Of a stretch of 35,662 bases of DNA, positions 15,713-24,064 are shown one piece after another. Where the stretch lies: NCBI GenBank assembly GCA_903853385.1, contig CAINTJ010000060.1, forward strand, positions 1 to 35,662, written 5' to 3'. The translations under genes and the position numbers were made by a program. The DNA is from an uncultured Gammaproteobacteria bacterium (GTDB taxonomy: Bacteria; Pseudomonadota; Gammaproteobacteria; Pseudomonadales; Pseudohongiellaceae). The stretch's first letter is position 1, and every line of letters begins with the position of its first letter. The notes beneath the pieces are model-generated. The model saw nothing but the letters and a program-made list of their open reading frames with translations, was not told where the DNA came from and made no database searches.

Positions 15713-16966
15713 TTACTGTTTGCGCTGGCTGGGCGGAACCCAGAAGCGCGGCTTGATTGGCATCATAAGTCCGAAGCCCGTCAAGGCGATTACCGTATAA
15801 ACCATCAGGCCGATGTTGTAGTTGCCGAAGTGATCGACAAACATGCCCAGCACCGGCGGGCCAGCCGCAAAACCAAGATTGACTGCCACTGAAATAATGC
15901 CAATGGTCATGCCCAGATTGCGCGGCCCCAGATAGTGTTTGGTCAGCACCGGCGCTTCCACGATCAGCCCGCCATGTGCGATGCCCAGCACGGTGACGAA
16001 CATGAACAGCGTCAGGCCGCCTGATACTGGCAAGGCCAGCAGCACCGACAGTGCCAGCAGGAAATAAAAGAAGCGGATGCCGGTGATGGAATAATGATCG
16101 TAGATCCAACCGGCGACCGGTTTGGACACCACCGCCAGAATGCCGGTGAAGGACGAATACCACAGGATTGCGTTGAGATTGAAACCCTTGTCGTTGCGCA
16201 GGTAGGTCACCGTGTTTTGCGTCATCGCCTGATCGACAGCGGACACCAGGAAGATGCTGAGCATGATGAGCCAAAAACCGTTTTCCTTGCTGATCTCCTT
16301 GGCATGCTCCCACATGCTGGGAGCGCCTGCCACTTTGGCGGTGCTGGAATCAATGATGGCTTGGGTGGCACCGGTACGCGACATGAAGAACATCCACAGC
16401 GGCGCCGAGATCAGCAGCGAACCCAGGCTGAGCATGCCGGCAATGACGCGCCAGTTGATGCCGGCATTCAGCAGCGGGGTCCATACGAACGGCATTAGCG
16501 TTTGCCCCATGCTGGTAGCACCAAGCACGATGCCCAGCGCCAGCCCCGAATTGATCTCAAACAGGCGTGACACTACTACTTTCATTGCCGACACAATGGA
16601 CGAGGCAGAAACACCTAGCATGGCACCGGCGAGGTAGTAGACCGGCAACGTGGTTGCCAGCAGAAACAGCGCCATCGCAACACCGCCTGCCAGCGCTCCG
16701 ATCAGCACGGCCACTTTGCCGCCGATCTTGTCGATCAGGATGCCCATGCCAAGTGCAGCAACGGCACCGATCAGGAATTTGGCAGTCGACAGCAGGTTGA
16801 CCTGGGTGTTGGTCCAGCCGAATTCATCCATTGCCGGCTTGTACATGAAGGGTAGTGAAAAATTGGGAACACCAAACGAGAAAAACACCAGCAGGAAAGC
16901 CACTGCCAGCACTTGCCAGTTCGCCAGCAGTTCTGCCTTGGTACTGCCTGTTGCAGCTGTACTCAT
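15713..16966 (-). CDS. Major facilitator superfamily transporter
   Basis: A 417-residue inner-membrane protein with about twelve hydrophobic segments in two halves. The loop between segments 2 and 3 has the MFS-type GMGILIDKIGGKVAVLIG pattern, and a corresponding loop in the second half reads KPVAGWIYDHYSITGIR. AAGGGG lies before the ATG, and an extended -10 promoter (17009-17017) stands about 40 bases upstream. Its place between the extradiol-cleavage genes and an aromatic-type amidohydrolase suggests uptake of an aromatic or organic acid. The substrate cannot be read from the sequence. Confidence 0.88.
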   Translation of the reverse strand: MSTAATGSTKAELLANWQVLAVAFLLVFFSFGVPNFSLPFMYKPAMDEFGWTNTQVNLLSTAKFLIGAVAALGMGILIDKIGGKVAVLIGALAGGVAMALFLLATTLPVYYLAGAMLGVSASSIVSAMKVVVSRLFEINSGLALGIVLGATSMGQTLMPFVWTPLLNAGINWRVIAGMLSLGSLLISAPLWMFFMSRTGATQAIIDSSTAKVAGAPSMWEHAKEISKENGFWLIMLSIFLVSAVDQAMTQNTVTYLRNDKGFNLNAILWYSSFTGILAVVSKPVAGWIYDHYSITGIRFFYFLLALSVLLALPVSGGLTLFMFVTVLGIAHGGLIVEAPVLTKHYLGPRNLGMTIGIISVAVNLGFAAGPPVLGMFVDHFGNYNIGLMVYTVIALTGFGLMMPIKPRFWVPPSQRKQ

Positions 16967-17008
16967 TATTCTACCCCTTGGAAACGCGTTGATTATTATT
17001 TTGACGGG

Positions 17009-17017
17009 ATACTAGCA
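17009..17017 (-). promoter_or_regulatory. Extended -10 promoter candidate for the MFS/amidohydrolase genes
   Basis: On the minus strand the sequence reads TGC-TAGTAT-CCC, an extended -10 element (TGn before the hexamer) with no good -35. Start of transcription would fall near 17002, about 36 bases before the ATG at 16966. The same 12 bases occur at 27448-27459, at the same distance from another minus-strand start codon. Confidence 0.4.
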
Positions 17018-17093
17018 CACAGATTTTGGTGCCATGTCCGGGCTTCAATGCAAACAATGTGGAACAGTTTTAATCAGTAATTTTCTGCAGCGA

Positions 17094-18104
17094 TCAGCGC
17101 CACACCATGAAGCCCTGCGCGGTGCCAGTACCCGCTTCAGTGCGATAACACGGCACATAATCAATAACAGAACCGTCCAGTTCGGTTTCCGCCAAGGTGC
17201 CGGCGGCGGCAATCCAGTTGCGGATTTCCGAAGTCCCTTGCATCAATGTGGTCTGCGGCACCGAGCACAGGAATTTCTCGTCCCGCTGTATCAAGGCCTG
17301 CATCAGTGATTGATCAAAATTTTCATCAATCGTGAAATGAGTAAGCCCGCCGGAACCAAACACCGCCACTTTCACATCTTGCTTCCAGTGCTTGATCACC
17401 TTGCCGAAGAAGCGGCCCATGTCGTAGCAGCGGCGGGAAGTGGGCTGATTGGGCGGAAAAAACGTGTTGGTGATGATGGGCAGAATCGGCACCGGTTGAT
17501 CACCCATCACACGCCGGATCACCCAGCTGAACGCATGGGGGGTTCCGATGTGATGATGAGCGCCCATGTCGGGCCAGCTCTTGCTGGCCGCGAAATCGAA
17601 ACCGGCGTCTTCCGCCATTTCGAACGCCAGCGCCGCGAGCTCCGGCAATCCTGGCCACACCACTGGATCATGCGGCCGATAAGCCCACTCGCTTTCCTTG
17701 ATGCCGACTGACAATCGCGAAGCCTTGTCAGCATCCAGCGGCTTCTGCCAGAAAGTGTCACCATGATAGATCGTGAAGGCCGGCTGCATGCTGTCGAGGA
17801 TCAGTTCGCGCTGGTCATTGCCCATGATGACGGCCACATCCGGCTTTTCGCGCTGCCAGATTTCCGCCAATTTGGCGACGCCATGCTGGCAATCCGCATG
17901 GCGACGCGTACGCTCTTCCAGCGTAATCTGTGCCGGAAAATTTTCGTGCTTGCGCAGCTCGGCCAGCTCGCTGAACGTGTATTCTTTGTTGCGGAACCAG
18001 TGCTTGACCTTGTGGTCATGCGGCACCCGCAACATCCACTCTTCCGGCGTGGTGTTGAGGATGGGACCGTGGGTGGTGCAAATGCCGAGTGTAATCTTGG
18101 CCAT
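17094..18104 (-). CDS. LigB-type class III extradiol ring-cleavage dioxygenase
   Basis: A 336-residue iron-dependent enzyme that should open the ring of a catechol-type compound such as protocatechuate, gallate or 3-O-methylgallate. Landmarks by comparison with LigB: His12 in TTHGP (iron ligand), His184 and His256 (the latter in GSGGLTHF; acid-base positions) and Glu293 in TSEIRNW (iron ligand). The second iron-ligand histidine of LigB (His61 in YNDH) is Gln98 here (GNDQ); I recall NDQ in a large subgroup of related proteins, so it may use another ligand. No LigA-like alpha subunit gene is nearby, and the protein is shorter than fused gallate dioxygenases (about 420 residues). It starts 3 bases after the ligJ-like stop without its own clear ribosome binding site, implying translational coupling. 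Confidence 0.88.
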   Translation of the reverse strand: MAKITLGICTTHGPILNTTPEEWMLRVPHDHKVKHWFRNKEYTFSELAELRKHENFPAQITLEERTRRHADCQHGVAKLAEIWQREKPDVAVIMGNDQRELILDSMQPAFTIYHGDTFWQKPLDADKASRLSVGIKESEWAYRPHDPVVWPGLPELAALAFEMAEDAGFDFAASKSWPDMGAHHHIGTPHAFSWVIRRVMGDQPVPILPIITNTFFPPNQPTSRRCYDMGRFFGKVIKHWKQDVKVAVFGSGGLTHFTIDENFDQSLMQALIQRDEKFLCSVPQTTLMQGTSEIRNWIAAAGTLAETELDGSVIDYVPCYRTEAGTGTAQGFMVWR

Positions 18105-18107
18105 AGT

Positions 18108-19127
18108 CTAGACGTCCAGTTTGAACACGCGTTTGGCGTTGCCTTCGAAGATCTTGTACTTGTCTTCGGCACTCAGCCAATCGAAGCTATTGATGAGCGG
18201 CACCGTCTTGTCATAGGTCTCGCCGGTTGCATGATTGATGGACGAACCAACGCCCGGACATTCGGAGCCGTACAGGATGCGGTCAGCCCCCACCACTTTG
18301 ATCAGCAGTTCCAGCGCTTCCTTCGAGTACAGCACACTGTCGTAATACATGTTGCGCATGCCGTCGATAAACAGGTTCTTGCCACCTTGGGCCCCGTCCT
18401 TGGCCGTGCCGGCATTGAAGCGGCCGACCTGGTACGGCATGGCACCACCACCATGGGAAATGATGATTTTCAGCTGCGGAAAATCTTCGAACACGGTGGA
18501 ATTGACGAAGCCATATACGGCGGTGGTTTCTTCATTGACAAAATACAGGCTATAAGGCTCGCGCTGCGGGGTACGCGAACCGGCGGTGTGGATGTGCAGC
18601 GGCACATCCAGCTCGCAGGCTTTTTCGTAGAGCGGATACCAGTAACGGTCGCCCATGGGCGGCGCCTTGTGGCCGTCGTTCTCGTACGGATCGGGATTCA
18701 GCAGAAAGCCCTTGAAACCGTAATTCTTCACGCAGTGTTCCATCTCCTTGAACACCACATTCACCGGCTCGCCGCCCTGCTGCGGCAAGCCACCGATGCC
18801 GAAGAAACGAGTGGGGAACAGTCGCACGCTATCGGCAATGATCTTGTTCACTTCGTGGATGTACCACTCGACCAGATAGCCGGGTTTTTCCGAGTGCATG
18901 GTCTGGAACGGCCGCGGCGACACCAGCTGCAGGTCGATGCCGTTGTTGCTCATGTGTTCGATATGGCCGCAGGGCGCCATCTCTTTGCGGTTCCAGGCCG
19001 CGATCAGCTGTTCGTCGGTGTAGCTGACCTTGCCGCGACCGTGTGAGCCGCGATGGGAAACCAGCCCGGCCTTGTAAACAGCCAGTTGCGGCGGCGCCGA
19101 GGTGTGGGCGTGACAATCAATAATCAT
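18108..19127 (-). CDS. ligJ: 4-oxalomesaconate hydratase, LigJ type
   Basis: Adds water to 4-oxalomesaconate to give 4-carboxy-4-hydroxy-2-oxoadipate in the protocatechuate 4,5-cleavage and gallate pathways. The 339-residue length matches LigJ. Metal ligands reported for LigJ are His6, His8, His178 and Glu284; here His6 and His8 (DCHAH), His178 (LHIHTAG) and Glu289 (LYGSECPG) occupy the same places, with the unusual Glu in place of the Asp of most amidohydrolases. His225 (IISHGGGAM) is also conserved. AGGAA precedes the ATG. It lies between an RraA/LigK-type aldolase gene (20 bases) and the dioxygenase gene (3 bases), the order expected for consecutive pathway steps. Confidence 0.85.
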   Translation of the reverse strand: MIIDCHAHTSAPPQLAVYKAGLVSHRGSHGRGKVSYTDEQLIAAWNRKEMAPCGHIEHMSNNGIDLQLVSPRPFQTMHSEKPGYLVEWYIHEVNKIIADSVRLFPTRFFGIGGLPQQGGEPVNVVFKEMEHCVKNYGFKGFLLNPDPYENDGHKAPPMGDRYWYPLYEKACELDVPLHIHTAGSRTPQREPYSLYFVNEETTAVYGFVNSTVFEDFPQLKIIISHGGGAMPYQVGRFNAGTAKDGAQGGKNLFIDGMRNMYYDSVLYSKEALELLIKVVGADRILYGSECPGVGSSINHATGETYDKTVPLINSFDWLSAEDKYKIFEGNAKRVFKLDV

Positions 19128-19147
19128 GACAGTTCCTGTTTTTACTG

Positions 19148-19804
19148 TTACTTGTTCGGGGTTTGCAGCGAGTGGTATTTCATAAGAGCACGCGCTTCGG
19201 TAATGGTCTTGCCCTCTTCCAGCATCGCGCGGATCTTCATTTCGGCGGCATCGATCTGTTCAGCAGTGGCCAGCACTTCTTCTTCGCGCGATTTCGGGAT
19301 GCAGACAACGCCGTCAGCATCGCCACGCAAAATGTCACCCGGATTCACGCGGGCGTCGCCGATGTTGATCGACACTTGTTCGGCATCCACCTGCACGCGG
19401 TCCTTGCCGGTGCGCATCGAATAGCTGCGCGAATAGATCGGGTAACCCAGGCTCAGGCACAGATGGACATCGCGGCAGGCGCCGTCGATCACGGTGCCAG
19501 CCAGACCCTTCTTGTTGGCCAGAAAAGTCAGTATGTCGCCCCACACGGTGGCGTCTTCACGGCCGCCATTGTCGATGGCCACTACGTCACCGGGCCCGAG
19601 CTTATCGATGAAATCACCGACTGTGCCGGGTTTTTCGGCATCCAGCGGCCCGTACAAAATCGTGTAGGCGCGTCCTGCCAGCCGGAAGTTCTGGTCACGC
19701 GGCTTGATGCCAAGACACTGGCCACTGATGCGCAATTTGTCCATCGCATCGCTCAAAGTAGCGGTATCCAGTTTCGCCGCCCGTGCTACGTTCTTGTCTG
19801 TCAT
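19148..19804 (-). CDS. ligK: 4-carboxy-4-hydroxy-2-oxoadipate aldolase, RraA/LigK family
   Basis: A 218-residue class II pyruvate aldolase that would split 4-carboxy-4-hydroxy-2-oxoadipate into pyruvate and oxaloacetate, the last step after LigJ. The diagnostic D-x20-R-D motif of these aldolases is complete: Asp90 (VWGDILTF), then Arg111-Asp112 (GACRDVHL). GDVVAIDNGGREDATVWGD and GDILRGDADGVVCIP are further family landmarks. Its ATG overlaps the stop of the upstream paralogue by four bases (ATGA), so translation is coupled. E. coli RraA, a regulator of RNase E, shares the fold, but context and motif favour the aldolase. Gene name given on motif plus neighbourhood. Confidence 0.82.
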   Translation of the reverse strand: MTDKNVARAAKLDTATLSDAMDKLRISGQCLGIKPRDQNFRLAGRAYTILYGPLDAEKPGTVGDFIDKLGPGDVVAIDNGGREDATVWGDILTFLANKKGLAGTVIDGACRDVHLCLSLGYPIYSRSYSMRTGKDRVQVDAEQVSINIGDARVNPGDILRGDADGVVCIPKSREEEVLATAEQIDAAEMKIRAMLEEGKTITEARALMKYHSLQTPNK

Positions 19805-20466
19805 ACACTCCTCAACATGTTTTCGTAATTGGTACCCATCACCACCGATACCGGCTTGCCATCCACCACATCCTGGGTCATCAGCCGCTCCTTGTGGGCG
19901 ATGGTCTCTGCCACCTTCAGAATCTCCTCGATGCGGGCCGCCGGGATGAACACGACGCCGCTGCCATCAGCGATCACATAGTCGCCGGGGCAGACCACAC
20001 TATCGCCCACCTGGATGGGCACATTGAAGGCTTCCTCCCAAACGCGGCCCCGCGCAGTATGCGGCGTGGTGTAGCGGGAGAATACCGGAAAGCCAAGGTC
20101 CTCGTACTCGTCGATGTCACGCGCAGGACCTTCCACGATGACGCCACGTATCCCTTTTACCTTGGCCGCATTGGCAAGCACGCCGCCCCAGCTCGCACAA
20201 TCAATGCCGGTGCGCTGCTCGACTACGATTACAGTGAGGTCGTCGGAAGCCTCGATGGCCGCCGTGCCCAGATGCTGTTTCGAACCGCCGGCCGGAGCCC
20301 GTGCGTGCAGTTTTACCGTCTCGATCGTGCCGGCAATACGCTTGCGGGTCGACCGGCGCGGCAGACCCGAATGCGCCCCTTTGAGGCCAACGCTGTCGAG
20401 CGCATCAGAAACCGCGCAGGCATCGAGCTTTTCAAGACGTTGTATGAGTTCGGCACGAGTGGCCAC
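19801..20466 (-). CDS. Second RraA/aldolase-family protein, acid residue missing
   Basis: First gene of the meta-cleavage operon, 221 residues. A GTG start at 20466 is chosen over an upstream in-frame one at 20565 because AAAGGAG lies 7 bases before it and the likely promoter (20511-20538) would lie inside the longer version. The RraA fold is clear (LDACAVSDALDSVGLKG, GVIVEGPARDIDEYEDLGFPVFSR, GDYVIADGSGVVFIP). Arg-Asp of the D-x20-R-D motif is present (PARD), but the acidic residue 21 positions earlier is Gly (SWGGVLA). It may therefore not be a pyruvate aldolase of the same specificity; a related lyase or a partner subunit is possible. Its pairing with a complete paralogue in one operon is unusual. 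Confidence 0.8.
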   Translation of the reverse strand: MATRAELIQRLEKLDACAVSDALDSVGLKGAHSGLPRRSTRKRIAGTIETVKLHARAPAGGSKQHLGTAAIEASDDLTVIVVEQRTGIDCASWGGVLANAAKVKGIRGVIVEGPARDIDEYEDLGFPVFSRYTTPHTARGRVWEEAFNVPIQVGDSVVCPGDYVIADGSGVVFIPAARIEEILKVAETIAHKERLMTQDVVDGKPVSVVMGTNYENMLRSV

Positions 20467-20510
20467 GGTGGTGCTCCTTTGATAATTGCCAAAGATATTT
20501 TTGTTGCGGA

Positions 20511-20538
20511 ATGATAACCGAAAGTTGCGGGTTGTTAA
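20511..20538 (-). promoter_or_regulatory. Candidate promoter of the meta-cleavage operon
   Basis: On the minus strand, TTAACA (20533-20538) and TATCAT (20511-20516) are 16 bases apart, each matching five of six consensus bases. Transcription would begin near 20504, about 38 bases before the GTG at 20466. No regulator gene lies nearby. Confidence 0.45.
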
Positions 20539-20800
20539 TGTTGCCCCTGCAAAATCTGCAAGCAAATAATCGAAGCGTACCGGACGGTCTCGTTCGCAGG
20601 CGTTTTGCTAATAGATTTCTATGAATTTTGCTATTACAACTTGAAATCACTAGCTTTGTAGGCAACAGGTAGGTTAGAAATATATGTGCACTAGAAACCT
20701 GCTATTCAAAAATGTATTCAACCAATCACTCATGCATATTTGCTAAATAATTGGCACAAATTAAGCAAAGAAAAGTCATTCAAAAAACCGAGGGGAAGTC
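20539..20800. other. AT-rich divergent intergenic region
   Basis: Between the meta-cleavage operon promoter and the TonB receptor start. It is clearly richer in A and T than the flanking genes. The receptor promoter should be here, but only weak candidates were seen. No tRNA, open frame or strong inverted repeat was recognised; two short direct TAGAAA copies occur (near 20675 and 20690). Confidence 0.5.
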
Positions 20801-23800
20801 ATGTTACGAAGAAATAATTGCTACATACACCAACATCGCCTGGCCTATGCCGTGGCGTCCATCACAGCATTGCTACTCACCGGGGCGGGCCAAGTGCTGG
20901 CCCAACAGCCGAAGACAGAAGAAATCACTGTCACCGGCTCGCGCATTTCTCGCGATATCGGTTTTGAGTCACCAGTACCTGTCACCGCACTTAGTTCCGA
21001 CGAACTGAGCATGTTTGACCCAGGCCTGGGAGTTTCTGCACAGCTTGAGCAGTTGCCACAATTTGCCAACAACGTAAGTAGCGACAACATTGCCAACCGG
21101 GTCACCGCAGACGTAGGCCAGAGCCAGCTCAACATGCGCGGCCTGGGTGGCAACCGCACCCTGGTAATGCTGGATGGGATGCGTATTGTCCCGTCTGATC
21201 GCCGCAGCTCCGTCAGCGTTGATTACCTGCCTACCAGTTTGATGAAGCGGGTAGATGTGGTAACGGGCGGCGCATCTGCCGCTTATGGCTCCGACGCACT
21301 CGCTGGCGTCACCAACTTTATCCTCGACCGCAAGTACACCGGACTCGATTTCAATTACACAACAGGCATTAATGGTACAGGCGATGGTGAATTCAACCGC
21401 GCCTCCATGAAATTTGGCGACGATTTCATGGGTGGACGCCTGCACGTGATTGGTTCATTGGACCTTCGCGTCAATGATGCCTTCCGTCGAGAAAATGCCG
21501 AGTGGGACCAGCGCGCTGGCTATGTAAAAAATCCGGCCTACGTATCGGCTGCTGCCACCCCCAATGTGCCGTACAGGCTGACCTCGAATTATGTTTACAG
21601 TACCAATTTAGCCACCACTGGCCTCATTCTACAAACTGGCTCCAAGCTGAACATGCAGCAGTTCACCGAAGCCGGTACTTCAGTTTTTCCATTCGATAAC
21701 GGCGCATTCTCGTCCATCCCCGGCCAAGCAAGCACCTTGAACACAGCCCAAGGTTACCCGGGTCAGTACCAGTATGACGAATTCATCAAGGGACATCCGC
21801 AAAGCCTTGAACGCGTTGGTGTGCGCGCAACCATCGGGTTTCTTGGTGCAGATTTCGCACTGACTGACAATATCCGATTGTGGGGTAACGCACTTTGGGG
21901 CCGTACTGACAACCAGCCCGAGCCGAGCTCTTCAGGCGCAAATGGAACCGGCCTGGGACACGCCGGCATTGCGTACATGACACTTTTTAATGACAACCCC
22001 TACTTGCCAGCATCAGTTAAAGATGTGATGGCCGCCGAGAAGCGCACCTCCATCCGTGTAGACCAGCACGGCTATCTGGGCACTGACTTTGGCATTAATG
22101 AGAAGCCCCAGATTGACAACTCCATGGTCTCCTTGAGCGGCGGCTTCGACGCCTCGCTGAAAGGCGACTGGAATCTCAAGGGATCCTACCAAGGCGGTGT
22201 AGCCTGGAAACACAACGAAAACATCGGCTGGGAACGTTTGGACCGCTTCTATCTGGCTACCGATGTTGTCACCGATCCGGCTAACGGTCAGCCAATCTGC
22301 CGTATCAAACTGGTTCAGCAACAGCTCGCAGCTCAAGGACGCAACCTCGAAGCAGAATTGGGGGCTTGGGCCAAGAAAAATACCGCTTTTTTCCGTGGTG
22401 ATTTAAGTGCAACTACTCCAGGCAAGCCAGAACCTGTCGCCTTCCCAATCTCTGTTGATAGCATAGACAACACAATCAGCGGCTGCGTGCCGGTCAACAT
22501 GTTAGGCCGCGGATTACAATCCAAGGCTGCCATTGACTATATCGGCTCGTCGCGCACCAAAACCGGCGTTTCAACCCAGAAGATGGATTTTGCTGAATTG
22601 GTTGCCAACGGCACCCTTTGGCAAGGCTGGGGCGCGGGTCCCGTCAGTCTTGCTGTCGGTGGCACCTATCGCAAGTCATCTGTTTTCCAATACATTGTTG
22701 ACGACGCAATCGATAACCTGGGTGCGCCTTGTAACGTGACCCTGCCTGATGGCACGGTTGCAGTACGTGGTGTTGCCCCAGGGATTAGCTGTGCCGCCAC
22801 TTCTGACAACCTGCACCGTTTCTCCGGACAGCCGGAATTTACAGGCGGCATCGATGTGAAGGAACTCTTCGCTGAAACCATTGTGCCTTTGTTCAAGGCA
22901 GACAAGGGTCCTCAACGAGGCGAACTTGACCTGGCAACTCGCTACTCCAGCTACTCACGAGCTGGTGATTTCGTTACTTGGAAAGCAGGCCTTAGCGTAC
23001 AGATGTCAGATGACGTACGGCTGCGAGCAACCAGGTCGCGAGACATGCGCGAGGGATCTTTTGAGGAACTGTTTGTATCGCAAGGTCGTGGCGCCACTAT
23101 AAACGACCCAGTCACCGGTCAGACTTACACCAGCTTCAATTTGACCGGGGGCAACCTTGACCTGAAAGCAGAACAGGCCCTTACCAATGTGATAGGCATA
23201 GTTTACAAGCCATCATTTATTGAAGGGTTGTCGATGTCCCTCGACAGGTTCACCGTGAACATTACTGACGCGATCGGAAATTTCACCGAGCAGCAGACGG
23301 TGGATGCCTGCTTCAAGACCAAGACGCTGTGTGAATACATTACACGTGGTGCAGACGGTTTGATCAGCACTATCCGCGTACAGTTCATCAACGTTAACCA
23401 GGCCAAAGTAAGCGGTTATGATGCAGAAGTCAGTTATCACATGGAGCCCAACTTCTTTAGCAGCCAGAAAGAATCCCTACGATTCCGTCTTATCGGCGGC
23501 TACATGGCAGAGAACTCCAGCACGCCCCTCAACTCACCCAAGATAGATCAGGCGGGCAGCCCTACTCTGCCGAAAACGATGATAACTGCCAATTTGATGT
23601 ACAGCGTTGGCGAGTACTCGGCAAGTGTGCAGCAAATCTTCCAATCCCATACTGTGCGCAACGTAACATGGGTGGCCGGCGTTGATGTTGACGACAATAC
23701 CGTGCCCTCTGTGAACTTGACGGATCTTGCCCTGTTCTGGACTCCGTCCATTAAGTGGCGAGCCTCCTTCAACATTACCAACCTGTTCGATCGTGCTCCT

Positions 23801-23878
23801 GTAATTGCCGGCTTGACACGCGTTGGTGACGAAATGGGACGCCGCTATTCGCTAGGCGTGAACTATAGTTTCCGTTAA
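20801..23878 (+). CDS. TonB-dependent outer-membrane receptor
   Basis: A 1025-residue receptor for active uptake across the outer membrane. GAGGGGAAG precedes the ATG. Signal peptide 1-34 ends VLA; a TonB-box-like EEITVTGSRI follows at about 40-49. The plug domain (about 50-180) has LNMRGLGGNRTLVMLDGMRIVP and VVTGGASAAYGSDALAGVTNFILD. The rest is a long beta barrel with FNITNLFDRAPV near the end, closing with YSLGVNYSFR. There is no N-terminal STN signalling domain, so it is not a transducer type. It diverges from the extradiol cleavage operon, which suggests an aromatic or related substrate; that is inference. A strong terminator follows, so the receptor is a single-gene transcript. Confidence 0.93.
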   Translation: MLRRNNCYIHQHRLAYAVASITALLLTGAGQVLAQQPKTEEITVTGSRISRDIGFESPVPVTALSSDELSMFDPGLGVSAQLEQLPQFANNVSSDNIANRVTADVGQSQLNMRGLGGNRTLVMLDGMRIVPSDRRSSVSVDYLPTSLMKRVDVVTGGASAAYGSDALAGVTNFILDRKYTGLDFNYTTGINGTGDGEFNRASMKFGDDFMGGRLHVIGSLDLRVNDAFRRENAEWDQRAGYVKNPAYVSAAATPNVPYRLTSNYVYSTNLATTGLILQTGSKLNMQQFTEAGTSVFPFDNGAFSSIPGQASTLNTAQGYPGQYQYDEFIKGHPQSLERVGVRATIGFLGADFALTDNIRLWGNALWGRTDNQPEPSSSGANGTGLGHAGIAYMTLFNDNPYLPASVKDVMAAEKRTSIRVDQHGYLGTDFGINEKPQIDNSMVSLSGGFDASLKGDWNLKGSYQGGVAWKHNENIGWERLDRFYLATDVVTDPANGQPICRIKLVQQQLAAQGRNLEAELGAWAKKNTAFFRGDLSATTPGKPEPVAFPISVDSIDNTISGCVPVNMLGRGLQSKAAIDYIGSSRTKTGVSTQKMDFAELVANGTLWQGWGAGPVSLAVGGTYRKSSVFQYIVDDAIDNLGAPCNVTLPDGTVAVRGVAPGISCAATSDNLHRFSGQPEFTGGIDVKELFAETIVPLFKADKGPQRGELDLATRYSSYSRAGDFVTWKAGLSVQMSDDVRLRATRSRDMREGSFEELFVSQGRGATINDPVTGQTYTSFNLTGGNLDLKAEQALTNVIGIVYKPSFIEGLSMSLDRFTVNITDAIGNFTEQQTVDACFKTKTLCEYITRGADGLISTIRVQFINVNQAKVSGYDAEVSYHMEPNFFSSQKESLRFRLIGGYMAENSSTPLNSPKIDQAGSPTLPKTMITANLMYSVGEYSASVQQIFQSHTVRNVTWVAGVDVDDNTVPSVNLTDLALFWTPSIKWRASFNITNLFDRAPVIAGLTRVGDEMGRRYSLGVNYSFR

Positions 23879-23907
23879 GGATTTCTAGCGCACATCTGCC
23901 TGTCAAC

Positions 23908-23941
23908 AAAAGCCCGCCACGTTATTGTGGCGGGCTTTTTT
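23908..23941 (+). terminator. Rho-independent terminator of the receptor gene
   Basis: AAAAGCCCGCCAC (23908-23920) pairs with GTGGCGGGCTTTT beginning at 23927, loop GTTATT, with a T-run at the end. A textbook terminator 30 bases after the stop. Confidence 0.92.
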
Positions 23942-24064
23942 ATTAACCGCAGCCATCGCGAAACAAACATGAAACCTGCACAGGCCGTGCTGTTACTCGC
24001 GTAATTGCTGCATATTCCAAGCAAAGATGAAATTTTTCACCACTTATCCCTGGGGGTTTTAACA

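Noticed and set aside
14915-15892. Plus-strand open frame of 325 codons
   Set aside because: Antisense shadow of the amidohydrolase and the end of the MFS gene.
15180-16313. Minus-strand open frame of 377 codons spanning two genes
   Set aside because: Out of frame with both the amidohydrolase and the MFS gene, which are clearly coding there.
17763-19046. Plus-strand open frame of 427 codons
   Set aside because: Antisense to the dioxygenase and LigJ-type genes, no domain, His/Val/Arg-rich composition typical of a shadow frame.
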